Shown here: one piece after another, positions 1-8,936 of the stretch
Numbering within the stretch: position 1 is the first letter of the stretch
Layout of the letters: each line of letters starts with the position of its first letter
DNA from: Streptomyces cinnamoneus
GTDB taxonomy: Bacteria; Actinomycetota; Actinomycetes; Streptomycetales; Streptomycetaceae
Length of the DNA: 47,652 nucleotides
Assembly (NCBI RefSeq): GCF_014650495.1
Contig: NZ_BMVB01000035.1
Span: 1-47,652 of the forward strand
Reading direction: 5' to 3'
Position numbers and translations under genes: made by a program
The notes under the pieces: generated by a model
Told to the model about the DNA's origin: nothing
Seen by the model: only the letters and a program-made list of their open reading frames with translations
The model's database searches: none

Positions 1-413
1 ACGCCCTTGGCGTGCAGGATGTCCAGCGACTCCTTGATCCAGCCGTCCAGGTTGTCGGCGTACGCCTTCTTCGCCGGGGCGGCGGGCTTCGCAGCGGGCA
101 TCGGCTTGCGGGCCTCACTACGGCTGGCACGCTCCTGGTCGGCCTTCGCCTGTCCGGCAACCTTGGCCTTGGCGGCGGTCTTCGCCTGGCCGGCGGCCAC
201 GTCGGCGGCCTTGGCCAGCTCGTCGTGCTGTGTCACACCGAAGTCCTGGGCGTTCTGCGCGACCGGCTGCACGGCGACCGCGTGCGCGTCGGCGGCGGCG
301 GCCTGCGGCACCAGCGCGAACGCGAGGGCGGCACCCGCCGCGACGGTGATGCCGGCGGCGGCGGCCTTGTGGGCCTTGGGCAGACGGGTATAGCCAGAGA
401 TGGTGGAACGCAT
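1..413 (-). CDS. Secreted transglycosylase (SLT-type) N-terminal part, cut by window edge
   Basis: The gene starts at ATG 413 and runs off the left edge after 137 codons, so only the export and linker part is present. Residues 1-8 (MRSTISGY) and a basic KAHK stretch precede a hydrophobic Ala-rich segment ending in QAAAADA, a typical Sec signal peptide. An Ala/Lys-rich linker follows (AKAADVAAGQAKTAAKAK). The final visible residues, YADNLDGWIKESLDIL, match the opening helix of the small lytic-transglycosylase domain common in Streptomyces peptidoglycan hydrolases. The catalytic Glu region lies outside the window. The family cleaves peptidoglycan outside the membrane. The family call rests on the last 20 residues and on memory of homologues. 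Confidence 0.75.
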   Translation of the reverse strand, partial: MRSTISGYTRLPKAHKAAAAGITVAAGAALAFALVPQAAAADAHAVAVQPVAQNAQDFGVTQHDELAKAADVAAGQAKTAAKAKVAGQAKADQERASRSEARKPMPAAKPAAPAKKAYADNLDGWIKESLDILHAKG

Positions 414-738
414 GACTGAGCTGGACCTTCCTGTCGGGAGCGTCGCAGTGGCCGTCGTGGGCGCATGAGAAGAGCGCCGTGTCTCGGTCGACGGCGCCGT
501 GCGACCCGGTCATTGTTAGCGGCGGCGAAAGGCGCTGGCAAAGGTGTGACCTACGGCGGAACGCCGTAATGCAGCGACCCGCACGAGGGGAATCGCCCGG
601 TTTCCGGGCCCGGTTGTCACTAACCCGCTTCGTATGTGATCTGGCCCCCATGAGGGGCCTCACACGACGGCCCTCGTTTCCGCACGGAGCGGAACGGTTC
701 GTCGCCGCCCGTGAGCGCGCGGCGGCTACGGTGGGGCG
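414..738. promoter_or_regulatory. Divergent intergenic leader with hairpins
   Basis: This 325-base gap separates the minus-strand hydrolase gene (start 413) from the plus-strand phosphatase gene (start 739) and holds no convincing ORF. Two short perfect hairpins are visible: TACGGCG/CGCCGTA at 552-568 and GGCCCC/GGGGCC at 643-659. The hydrolase therefore probably has a long structured 5' leader. Cell-wall hydrolase genes in Streptomyces can carry c-di-AMP riboswitches in such leaders, but I could not match the conserved core here. Confidence 0.35.
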
Positions 739-1179
739 GTGATGACGACGTGGACTGCCGACGGCACCGGGGTCCTGCGGCTTCCCTCCGGGCGTCTGGT
801 CCGGGGCCGGGGATTGCGGCGGGCGCTTCCGGACGGGCCGGTGCCCGACTTCGGCGTGTACCTCCTGGGCAAACAGCCCGCCGACGTCCCCTGGGAGGCA
901 CGGTGGCTGCAGTGGCGGGACTTCCGGCTGCCGAGCAGCCCGGAGCGGGCCCGGGCCGTGCTGGCCGAGGCATGGCGACGGGCGGGGGCCGAGCGGGTCG
1001 AGATCGCCTGCGGCGGCGGCCGCGGCCGGACGGGGACAGCCTTGGCCGCTCTCGCCGTCCTGGACGGGATCCCCGCAGATCAGGCGGTGGAGTTCGTCCG
1101 CCGGCACTACGACCGCTACGCCGTCGAGACGCCCTGGCAGAAACGCTACGTCCGGGACTTCGGCGGCTCCCCGGCGTGA
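739..1179 (+). CDS. Small protein-tyrosine-phosphatase-like protein
   Basis: A 146-residue soluble protein. Around residue 91 it carries CGGGRGRTG, which fits the Cys-x5-Arg P-loop of the tyrosine/dual-specificity phosphatase superfamily; Cys would be the nucleophile and the final Arg would bind phosphate. The usual His before the Cys is replaced by Ala (ACGGGRGR), as in several actinobacterial members. The segment after it (GIPADQAVEFVRRHYDRYAVETPWQ) resembles the helical end of such enzymes. GTG 739 is followed at once by ATG 742, so either could be the start. The substrate is unknown; it stands alone between divergent and convergent neighbours. Confidence 0.75.
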   Translation: MMTTWTADGTGVLRLPSGRLVRGRGLRRALPDGPVPDFGVYLLGKQPADVPWEARWLQWRDFRLPSSPERARAVLAEAWRRAGAERVEIACGGGRGRTGTALAALAVLDGIPADQAVEFVRRHYDRYAVETPWQKRYVRDFGGSPA

Positions 1180-1180
1180 C

Positions 1181-1197
1181 CGGCCGAGTACCGGCCG
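1181..1197 (+). terminator. Short hairpin after phosphatase gene
   Basis: CGGCCG-AGTAC-CGGCCG forms a 6-bp stem with a 5-base loop, two bases after the phosphatase stop codon. There is no T-tract, as is usual for GC-rich Streptomyces terminators. It lies between convergent genes. Confidence 0.4.
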
Positions 1198-1250
1198 CAC
1201 GGCGGACAGGGGCCCGAGGGGCGGAAGTCTCTCCCGTGCCTCCCGCCCCC

Positions 1251-1300
1251 GTCCCCGTCAGACCGCGTCAGCCCCTGTCAGACCCTGTCAGACCCTGTCA
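1251..1300. repeat. Five 10-bp tandem units at metE 3' end
   Basis: Five consecutive decamers end in GTCA or CGTCA; the last two are identical (GACCCTGTCA) and the first three are degenerate. The TCA of the last unit is the metE stop codon on the minus strand, so the array begins inside the stop codon and extends into the 3' flank. Confidence 0.85.
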
Positions 1301-3622
1301 GGAAGGCGTACCGGGCAGGTCCTCCCTGACCTCGCGCGCCGCCGCGACCAGGTTCCCGAGCGAGGCGCGGACCTCCGGCCAGCCGCGGGTCTTCAGGCCG
1401 CAGTCGGGGTTGACCCACAGGCGGTCGGCGGGGATGGCCTCCAGGCCCTTGCGCAGCAGCGCGGCCGCTTCCCGCGTGCCCGGCACGCGCGGCGAGTGGA
1501 TGTCGTAGACGCCGGGGCCGACCTCGCGCGGGTAGCCGGCGGTGGCGAGCTCGCCGGCCACCTGCATGTGGGAGCGGGCGGCTTCCAGGCTGATGACGTC
1601 GGCGTCGAGGTCGTCGATGGCCGCCAGGACGTCACCGAACTCGGCGTAGCACATGTGGGTGTGGATCTGGGTGGCCGGCCGGACACCGCTGGTGGCCAGG
1701 CGGAACGCCTCGGTCGCCCAGGCCAGGTAGGCCCCGCGGCCGGCTTCCCGCAGCGGGAGCGTCTCGCGCAGCGCCGGCTCGTCGACCTGGATCACGGAGG
1801 TCCCGGCGGCCTCCAGGTCGCCGACCTCGTCGCGGAGGGCGAGGGCCACCTGACGGGCGGTGTCGGCGAGCGGCTGGTCGTCGCGGACGAACGACCAGGC
1901 GAGCATGGTGACGGGACCGGTCAGCATGCCCTTGACGGGGCGGTCGGTGAGCGACTGGGCGTAACGCGTCCAACGGACCGTCATCGCCTCCGGGCGGGAG
2001 ATGTCGCCGGCGAGGATCGGCGGGCGGACGTAGCGGGTGCCGTAGGACTGGACCCAGCCGTGCTGGGTGGCCAGGTAGCCGGTGAGCTGCTCGGCGAAGT
2101 ACTGCACCATGTCGTTGCGTTCGGGCTCGCCGTGCACGAGGACGTCGATGCCGGTCTTCTCCTGGAAGGCGATGACCTCGCGGATCTCGGCCTCGATGCG
2201 CTCCTCGTAGGCCGCGGTGACGATCCGCCCGGCGCGCAGGTCGGCGCGGGCGGTGCGCAGGTCGGTCGTCTGGGGGAAGGAGCCGATGGTGGTGGTGGGC
2301 AGCAGTGGCAGCCCCAGGTGGTCGCGCTGCGCCGCCGCCCGGTCGGGGTAGGGGTGGGAGCGGCGGCCGTCGGCGTCGGTGACGGCGGCGGTGCGGGCCC
2401 GTACGGCCGGGTCGTAGGTGATGGCGGAGTTCGCGCGGGAGGCCAGGTCGGCGCGGTTGGCGGCGAGTTCGGCGGCGATGGTGTCGGTGCCGTGGGCCAG
2501 GCCGCGGGCCAGGGTGACGACCTCTGCGGCCTTCTGCCGGGCGAAGGAGAGCCAGCGGAGGATCTGCGGGTCGATGTCGCGCTCGGCCGTGACGTCGAGG
2601 GGGACGTGCAGCAGGGAGCAGGAGGCCGCGACGTCGACCCGGTCGGCGAGGCCGAGGAGGGTGCCCAGGGTGGACAGCGACTTCTCGAAGTCGTCGATCC
2701 ATACGTTGCGTCCGTTGACGACGCCTGCGACGAGGCGTTTTCCGGGGAGGCCGCCGACGGCGGCGAGGTCGTCGAGGTTGGCGGCGGCGGACCGTGTGAA
2801 GTCCAGGGCGAGGCCCTCGACGGGGGCCTTGGCCAGGACCGGCAGGGCGTCGCCGAGGCGGTCGAAGTAGGAGGCGACCAGCAGCCGGGGGCGGTCGGTG
2901 AGGCCGCCCAGTTCGCGGTAGGCGCGGGCGGCGGCGTTCAGCTCGGCCGGCGTGCGGTCCTGGACGAGCGCGGGCTCGTCGAGCTGCACCCACTCCGCTC
3001 CGGCGGCCCGCAGGTCGGCCAGTACCTCGGCGTACACCGGCAGGAGGCGGTCGAGGAGCGTCAGGGGTTCGAAGCCCTCGGCCACGTCGGGCGCGGGCTT
3101 GGCCAGCAGGAGGTAGGTGACGGGGCCGACGAGGACCGAGCGGGCGGCCAGGCCGAGGGCCAGGGCTTCCGTGAGCTCGGCGACCTGCTTGCCGGAGTCC
3201 GCCGAGAAGACCGTGTCGGGGCCGAGTTCGGGCACCAGGTAGTGGTAGTTGGTGTCGAACCACTTCGTCATCTCCAGCGGCGCCACCTCCTGGGTGCCGC
3301 GGGCCATCGCGAAGTAGCCGTCCAGGGCGTCGGCCTCGACGGCCGCGCGGTGCCGGGCGGGGATCGCGCCGACCATGACGCTGGTGTCCAGGACGTGGTC
3401 GTAGTACGAGAAGTCGCCGGTGGGCACCTCGTGGATGCCGGCCCCGGCGAGCTGCCGCCAGGCGGCTCGGCGCAGTTCGGCGGCCGTCTCCCGCAGGGCC
3501 TCCGCGGTGACGCGGCCCTTCCAGTAGCCTTCGATCGCCTTCTTCAGTTCACGGCCCTGGCCCTGGCGGGGGTAGCCGTGCACGGTGGCCCGTGCTGCCG
3601 CGGCTGCGGACTTGCTGGTCAC
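1298..3622 (-). CDS. metE: Cobalamin-independent methionine synthase MetE
   Basis: The 774-residue product has the usual MetE length. It transfers a methyl group from methyltetrahydropteroyl-triglutamate to homocysteine, forming methionine without B12. The N-terminal half has the MetE signatures HGYPRQGQGRELKKAIEGYW and GDFSYYDHVLDTSVMVGAIP, and WFDTNYHYLVPE. The C-terminal half carries zinc-site elements, including THMCYAEF and NPDCGLKTRGW, which hold His and Cys ligands. I chose GTG 3622 because AAGGAG lies six bases upstream and the homology begins there; the in-frame ATG further up is less likely. A cobalamin riboswitch lies in the leader, so expression should fall when B12 is available. 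Confidence 0.96.
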   Translation of the reverse strand: MTSKSAAAAARATVHGYPRQGQGRELKKAIEGYWKGRVTAEALRETAAELRRAAWRQLAGAGIHEVPTGDFSYYDHVLDTSVMVGAIPARHRAAVEADALDGYFAMARGTQEVAPLEMTKWFDTNYHYLVPELGPDTVFSADSGKQVAELTEALALGLAARSVLVGPVTYLLLAKPAPDVAEGFEPLTLLDRLLPVYAEVLADLRAAGAEWVQLDEPALVQDRTPAELNAAARAYRELGGLTDRPRLLVASYFDRLGDALPVLAKAPVEGLALDFTRSAAANLDDLAAVGGLPGKRLVAGVVNGRNVWIDDFEKSLSTLGTLLGLADRVDVAASCSLLHVPLDVTAERDIDPQILRWLSFARQKAAEVVTLARGLAHGTDTIAAELAANRADLASRANSAITYDPAVRARTAAVTDADGRRSHPYPDRAAAQRDHLGLPLLPTTTIGSFPQTTDLRTARADLRAGRIVTAAYEERIEAEIREVIAFQEKTGIDVLVHGEPERNDMVQYFAEQLTGYLATQHGWVQSYGTRYVRPPILAGDISRPEAMTVRWTRYAQSLTDRPVKGMLTGPVTMLAWSFVRDDQPLADTARQVALALRDEVGDLEAAGTSVIQVDEPALRETLPLREAGRGAYLAWATEAFRLATSGVRPATQIHTHMCYAEFGDVLAAIDDLDADVISLEAARSHMQVAGELATAGYPREVGPGVYDIHSPRVPGTREAAALLRKGLEAIPADRLWVNPDCGLKTRGWPEVRASLGNLVAAAREVREDLPGTPS

Positions 3623-3787
3623 GGAACTCTCCTTCGCGAGCTTCATTCCAGGATCTCGGATCGCCCGGGGCGCGAAGGGACGACGGACCGGACGGCGACG
3701 CGGCCGTCGCGTCCCGCCTGGTGTGTACGCCGACCCGCCCGAGAGGTCACCGGGATGTCCGTGCGCGATCGGTCGCGCGCGGGCAGC

Positions 3788-3988
3788 GGCAGGTCTTCGG
3801 ACTCGCGGGCTCGTCCGGCCGAGGGGCCGGACACCTAGTGGCCGTCGCTTCCCGGCCCGTACGGGCCAGTGCGTATGACGGCGGTCGTTCCCGCTCACCG
3901 CTGCGGGGCAGTCCCGGATTCGCACCGGGTTCCCTCTTGCGACGCGCCTGCCTGGCGGGCAGGGCGAACCAGCTGCACCGGCAACCCT
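3788..3988 (-). promoter_or_regulatory. Cobalamin riboswitch upstream of metE
   Basis: Read on the minus strand, the region contains the hallmark aptamer blocks in order: AGAGGGAACCCGGTGCGAAT, the B12-box-like GGGACTGCCCCGCAGCGGTG, GCCACTAGG, and GCGAGTCCGAAGACCTGCC at the 3' end. This spacing fits the cobalamin riboswitch class. About 165 bases lie between the aptamer and the metE start, with a GC-rich hairpin at 3763-3778 (GCGCGA/TCGCGC) that may belong to the expression platform. Its position before B12-independent metE implies repression when adenosylcobalamin binds. Confidence 0.93.
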
Positions 3989-4071
3989 AAAGGCTGCTCC
4001 CGGTGTTCGCACAGTGCTGTTCACATGCCGGCCACACGACCGGCCGGGAGGGCCGCCCTCCGGAGGGCGAG

Positions 4072-4109
4072 GCGGAGCGCGAGGCGGCCGGGGCCGCTTC
4101 GCGCTCCGC
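4072..4109. terminator. Large palindrome between metE leader and fadB 3' end
   Basis: Arms GCGGAGCGCGA (4072-4082) and TCGCGCTCCGC (4099-4109) are perfectly complementary, and the inner GCGGCC/GGCCGC extends the fold. It lies downstream of the fadB stop and upstream of the metE riboswitch. The likely role is to end transcription of the aceA-fadB operon and insulate metE. Confidence 0.7.
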
Positions 4110-4157
4110 TTTCCCGTCGCCCGGGCCCCCTCAGGCCCGGCCGCCGACCCGGGCCCC

Positions 4158-5021
4158 TCAGCCCTGGTCGTAGGTGTGGAATCCCCTGCCGGTCCTGCGG
4201 CCGAGGTGGCCCGCCTCCACCATGCGCAGCAACAGCGGGGGCGGGGCGTAGAGGGGCTCCTTGAACTCCTCGTACAGGGACTCGGCGATGGCGACGACCG
4301 TGTCCAGGCCGATGAGGTCGGCGAGCCTGAGCGGTCCCATGGGGTGGGCGCAGCCGAGTTCCATGCCGGCGTCGACGTCGGCGGCGGTGGCGAAGCCGGA
4401 CTCGGCCATGCGGACGGCCGAGAGGAGGTACGGGACGAGCAGGGCGTTGACGACGAAGCCGGCCCGGTCCCGGGAGCGGACGACGGCTTTGCCCAGGGCG
4501 TTCGTCACGAAGTGCTCGACGGCGACGACCGTGGCCGGTGCGGTGTGCAGGGAGGGGACGACCTCGACCAGGGGCAGGACGGGCACCGGGTTGAAGAAGT
4601 GCAGGCCGACGACGCGGTCGGCGCGGCGTGTCGCCATTCCCAGCCGCATCACGGGCAGGGAGGAGGTGGTGGTGGCGAGCAGGGCCTCGGGATCCTCGAC
4701 GATCTTGTCGAGGGCCGTGAAGACCTCGCTCTTCACGGCCGCGTTCTCGGTCACGGCCTCGATGACGAGGTGCCGGTCGGCCAGGTCGTCGGGGCTGCCG
4801 GTGACGACGAGCCGGGACAGGGCGTCCTCGGCCGCCGTCCGCTCCAGTCTGCCGCGCCCGACGGCGCGTTCCAGGGAACGCGCCACGCGGTCGCGGGCGG
4901 CGTGCGCGGCGGTGGCGTCCACCTCGCAGAGCACGGTGCCGAGCCCGGCGCGGGCGCAGACCTCGGCGATGCCGGCGCCCATCCGACCGCCGCCGACCAC
5001 GCCGACGCGCTGGACGTTCAT
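4158..5021 (-). CDS. 3-hydroxyacyl/3-hydroxybutyryl-CoA dehydrogenase
   Basis: A 287-residue NAD-dependent dehydrogenase of the short FadB/Hbd type. The N-terminal Rossmann motif is VGVVGGGRMGAGIAEV; HLVIEAVTEN and VGLHFFNPVPVLPLVEVV are the family's NAD-domain and catalytic-His segments, and DRAGFVVNALLVPY with GCAHPMGPLRLADLIGLD form the C-terminal domain. It oxidises 3-hydroxyacyl-CoA to 3-ketoacyl-CoA in the cytoplasm. ATG 5021 is preferred because GGAGG lies eight bases upstream; ATG 5027 would leave only two. The gene begins 12 bases after the aceA stop and is very likely co-transcribed with it, fitting growth on fatty acids or C2 units. Confidence 0.93.
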   Translation of the reverse strand: MNVQRVGVVGGGRMGAGIAEVCARAGLGTVLCEVDATAAHAARDRVARSLERAVGRGRLERTAAEDALSRLVVTGSPDDLADRHLVIEAVTENAAVKSEVFTALDKIVEDPEALLATTTSSLPVMRLGMATRRADRVVGLHFFNPVPVLPLVEVVPSLHTAPATVVAVEHFVTNALGKAVVRSRDRAGFVVNALLVPYLLSAVRMAESGFATAADVDAGMELGCAHPMGPLRLADLIGLDTVVAIAESLYEEFKEPLYAPPPLLLRMVEAGHLGRRTGRGFHTYDQG

Positions 5022-5033
5022 GGTCATGACCTC

Positions 5034-6326
<1,293 letters not shown>

Positions 6327-6487
6327 GGCTGTCTCCTGGGATCGGGGTGGGAGCAGGGGTCGGGGCTCCGGGGGGTTCCTGCCAAGCATGTGAAGGGCAG
6401 GGAATCTCCCTGGGGAGCGCGGCCCGCCGTGCCATCGGTGGTGAGCGGAAGTGGAGTTGACCGGGCCGGCGGGCCGCACTACGACTC

Positions 6488-6570
6488 TGGCAGTGGCACG
6501 CAGTGCCATCAAGCGTGGCCTTCTGCCAAGTGTTGCGAATCTTCTGCGGGCGTTCTGCCAACTCTGCGAA
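6488..6570. promoter_or_regulatory. Repeat-rich aceA/ramB control region
   Basis: The divergent gap (6327-6615) contains a perfect inverted repeat TGGCAC-GCA-GTGCCA at 6494-6508. Further on there are two copies of TTCTGCCAA (6521-6529 and 6553-6561, 32 bases apart), each followed two or three bases later by a TGCGAA element (TTGCGAA 6533-6539, CTGCGAA 6564-6570). The roughly three-turn spacing places both half-sites on one helix face. RamB regulators in related actinobacteria bind TTTGC-type sequences near aceA, so these are candidate operators for the adjacent regulator. Confidence 0.6.
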
Positions 6571-6615
6571 GGTTGGCCCCTGGTACCGGTGCGCAGGGGT
6601 GGACAGGAGTCGACG

Positions 6616-8025
6616 GTGAGCAAGACCTATGCGGGGACGCGGCTGCGGAGGCTGCGCGAGGAGCGGCGGCTCAGCCAGGCGGAGTTGGCCCGTCTCCTCG
6701 CCATCTCCCCGAGCTACCTGAACCAGATGGAGCACGACTCCCGTCCACTGACCGTCCCCGTCCTGCTGCGCCTGACCGAGACGTTCGGCGTGGACCCCGG
6801 CTTCTTCTCCGAGGCCGACACCACCCGTGTGCTCGCCGATCTGCGCGAGGCGCTGGCCGATGAGATCGCCGCCGCCGAGGTCTCCGCCTCCGACCTGACC
6901 GAGCTCGCCTCCCGGCTGCCGGCCGTCGCCGCGGTCCTGCTCGACCTGGGGCGGCGCAACCAGGCGCTGACCGAGCGTCTGGCGCAGGCGGCGGAGGGCC
7001 GTGCGGGCGCGGCCGACCCGGGCGCGCCGCGCCCGCCCCACGAGGAGATCCGGGAGTTCTTCTACCGCCGCCAGAACTACCTGCACGATCTCGACCTCGC
7101 CGCCGAGGAGTTGGCCGGCAGCCTGGGCATCCGCCCCGGCGGGGTGCTCGCGGCCCTGTCCGCCCGGCTCACCGAACGGCACGGCGTACGGCTGGCGACG
7201 GGCTCCGACCGCCTGCACCACTACGACCCGGCGCGCCGGGTGCTGCACCTGTCCAGCGGTCTGCGGCCCGGGCAGCGGGCCTTCCGGATGGCCACGCAGC
7301 TCGCCCTGCTCGAATGCGCGCAGGAGCTGTCCGCGCTCGCCTCCGAGGACTACGCCGAGGGTTCCACGACCTGGTCGCTCGCGCGGATCGGCATCGCCAG
7401 TTACGTGGCCGCCGCCCTGATCCTTCCGTACCGGGCGTTCCACGCGGCGGCCGAGGAGATGCGGTACGACATCGAGCGGCTGACCGACCGCTTCGGGGTC
7501 GGCTACGAGACCGTCTGCCACCGCCTCAGCACGCTCCAGCGGCCGCGGTTGCGCGGGGTGCCGTTCTCGTTCGTCCGCGTCGACCGCGCGGGCAACATGT
7601 CCAAGCGCCAGTCCGCGACCGGTTTCCACTTCTCGCGGGCGGGCGGCACCTGCCCCCTGTGGAACGTCTACGAGGCGTTCGCCGCCCCCGGCCGCATCCA
7701 CGTCCAGATCGCCGCCATGCCCGACGGGCAGCGGTACTTGTGGACCGCCCGCACGGTGACCCGGCAGCGCGGCGGCTGGGGGGAGCCCGGCAAGACCTTC
7801 GCCATCGGTCTGGGCTGCGAGATCCGGCACGCGTCCCGGCTCGTGTACTCCGACGGGCTCGACCTCGGCAACGCCTCGGCGGCCACGCCCATCGGCATGG
7901 GCTGCCGCATCTGCGAGCGCCTGGACTGCCCGCAGCGGGCGGTGCCGCCGCTCGGCCGGCCCCTCGCCGTCGACGAGAACAGCAGCACGTTCGTGCCGTA
8001 TCCGGTGGCGGACCGGGAGCGGTGA
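6616..8025 (+). CDS. ramB: RamB/ScfR-type XRE regulator of C2 metabolism
   Basis: The 469-residue product starts with a Cro/CI-type helix-turn-helix (RLRRLREERRLSQAELARLL, then SPSYLNQMEHDSRPLTV). The middle and C-terminal parts fit the DUF2083-type domain of short-chain acyl-CoA responsive regulators (DUF955-like core around QLALLECAQE and SYVAAALILPYRAF, and the Cys-containing GMGCRICERLDCPQRAV near the end). In mycobacteria and corynebacteria such proteins repress or activate aceA and acetate genes. GTG 6616 has AGGAG six bases upstream. Divergence from aceA supports direct control of the glyoxylate shunt. The symbol is by family similarity. Confidence 0.88.
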   Translation: MSKTYAGTRLRRLREERRLSQAELARLLAISPSYLNQMEHDSRPLTVPVLLRLTETFGVDPGFFSEADTTRVLADLREALADEIAAAEVSASDLTELASRLPAVAAVLLDLGRRNQALTERLAQAAEGRAGAADPGAPRPPHEEIREFFYRRQNYLHDLDLAAEELAGSLGIRPGGVLAALSARLTERHGVRLATGSDRLHHYDPARRVLHLSSGLRPGQRAFRMATQLALLECAQELSALASEDYAEGSTTWSLARIGIASYVAAALILPYRAFHAAAEEMRYDIERLTDRFGVGYETVCHRLSTLQRPRLRGVPFSFVRVDRAGNMSKRQSATGFHFSRAGGTCPLWNVYEAFAAPGRIHVQIAAMPDGQRYLWTARTVTRQRGGWGEPGKTFAIGLGCEIRHASRLVYSDGLDLGNASAATPIGMGCRICERLDCPQRAVPPLGRPLAVDENSSTFVPYPVADRER

Positions 8026-8037
8026 CGGCCGGCCGGC

Positions 8038-8619
8038 TCAGCCGCGGCGGCGCCGGACGACGTAGGCGGCCGTCACGGCGAGGAGCAGCGGGCCCCACAG
8101 GAGCAGGGGGGCGTAGCAGATGGTCATGATCAGGCCGGCCGTGCCCTTCGGCGCCTCGGGGTCGCCCATCTTGTCCGCGTCGTTCCAGTTGAGGGCGCCG
8201 CTGACGGTCAGGAAGACGAGGACGGACGCACCGAGCCCCGCGAGCGTCACGGCGAACGAGATGGGCACCCTCCGGCCGCCGATGAGCGGGAACCAGCGCG
8301 GGAAGACCTCACCCCACGGCCGGACGAGCCCCAGGGTGAGCAGGCCCAGGCATTCGGAGAACGCGGTCAGGACGATCATGTAGAGGGAGAACCAGCTGCC
8401 GAAGGTCACGTGGGCCATCGCGTTCTCGCCCGTGAAGCCGACCGGTATCCCGAGGGCCGCTGCCAGTCGCCAGATGCAGCTCGGCAGGATGGTGAGTGCG
8501 GTGGCCTTGGCCGCGATCACGGCCCAGCGCGGCGGCTCCGTCCACCGGCCGTCGCCCGCGGGGGCGTTGCCGGTGCCGTGGGCGGCGGCGAGCGACGAGG
8601 TGGGGCTGGGCGCGGTCAT
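8038..8619 (-). CDS. Four-helix membrane protein of unknown function
   Basis: A 193-residue protein with a hydrophilic Ser/Ala/Gly-rich N-terminus of about 30 residues, then hydrophobic segments around WAVIAAKATALTILPSCIW, FSLYMIVLTAFSECLGLLTL, FAVTLAGLGASVLVFLTV and GLIMTICYAPLLLWGPLLLA, ending in a basic VVRRRRG tail. I recognise no enzymatic motif. The architecture resembles small uncharacterised membrane proteins found widely in Streptomyces. ATG 8619 has GGGAG seven bases upstream. The gene converges with ramB, 12 bases apart. Confidence 0.75.
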   Translation of the reverse strand: MTAPSPTSSLAAAHGTGNAPAGDGRWTEPPRWAVIAAKATALTILPSCIWRLAAALGIPVGFTGENAMAHVTFGSWFSLYMIVLTAFSECLGLLTLGLVRPWGEVFPRWFPLIGGRRVPISFAVTLAGLGASVLVFLTVSGALNWNDADKMGDPEAPKGTAGLIMTICYAPLLLWGPLLLAVTAAYVVRRRRG

Positions 8620-8936
8620 GGGTGTACTCCCGGGAAGGGGCTGTGGCGGCGCGGCACTGTCCGGCTGCCCGATCAGCCTCTCCGACGGCCCGGGGCGTGA
8701 CCATCTGCCGATGGGGAGATCCGCGGACGGTCCGGGGCACTTTCTCCGCCCTTCGGCACAGACGGGGCATGGCGAGGGGCGCCTGCCGACAGACGACGAC
8801 GGGCCCGTGGCCGCCGCTCGGGGCGGTGGTCCACGGGCCCGCTGCCGGTGGTGGCCCCGGGGGCGTCGCCTGTCGGCGGGCGCCCCCGGAGGCACCTAGG
8901 TCAGCCGGGCGGTGTGCTCGTGCCCGGCCGCTTCCG
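8620..8936. terminator. Two strong hairpins after the amidase gene
   Basis: No gene is seen in this 317-base gap. Two stable hairpins stand in a row: CCGGGGGCG/CGCCCCCGG (8857-8889) and CGGGCCCGTGG/CCACGGGCCCG (8800-8841, with an inner CCGCC/GGCGG stem). Both are downstream of the minus-strand amidase gene and probably form its terminator. The remaining 180 bases form the promoter region of the downstream membrane-protein gene. Confidence 0.65.

Noticed and set aside
414..738. c-di-AMP (ydaO-type) riboswitch upstream of the hydrolase gene
   Set aside because: The long leader and hydrolase target are suggestive, but I could not match the conserved core by eye; an Infernal search with RF00379 would decide.
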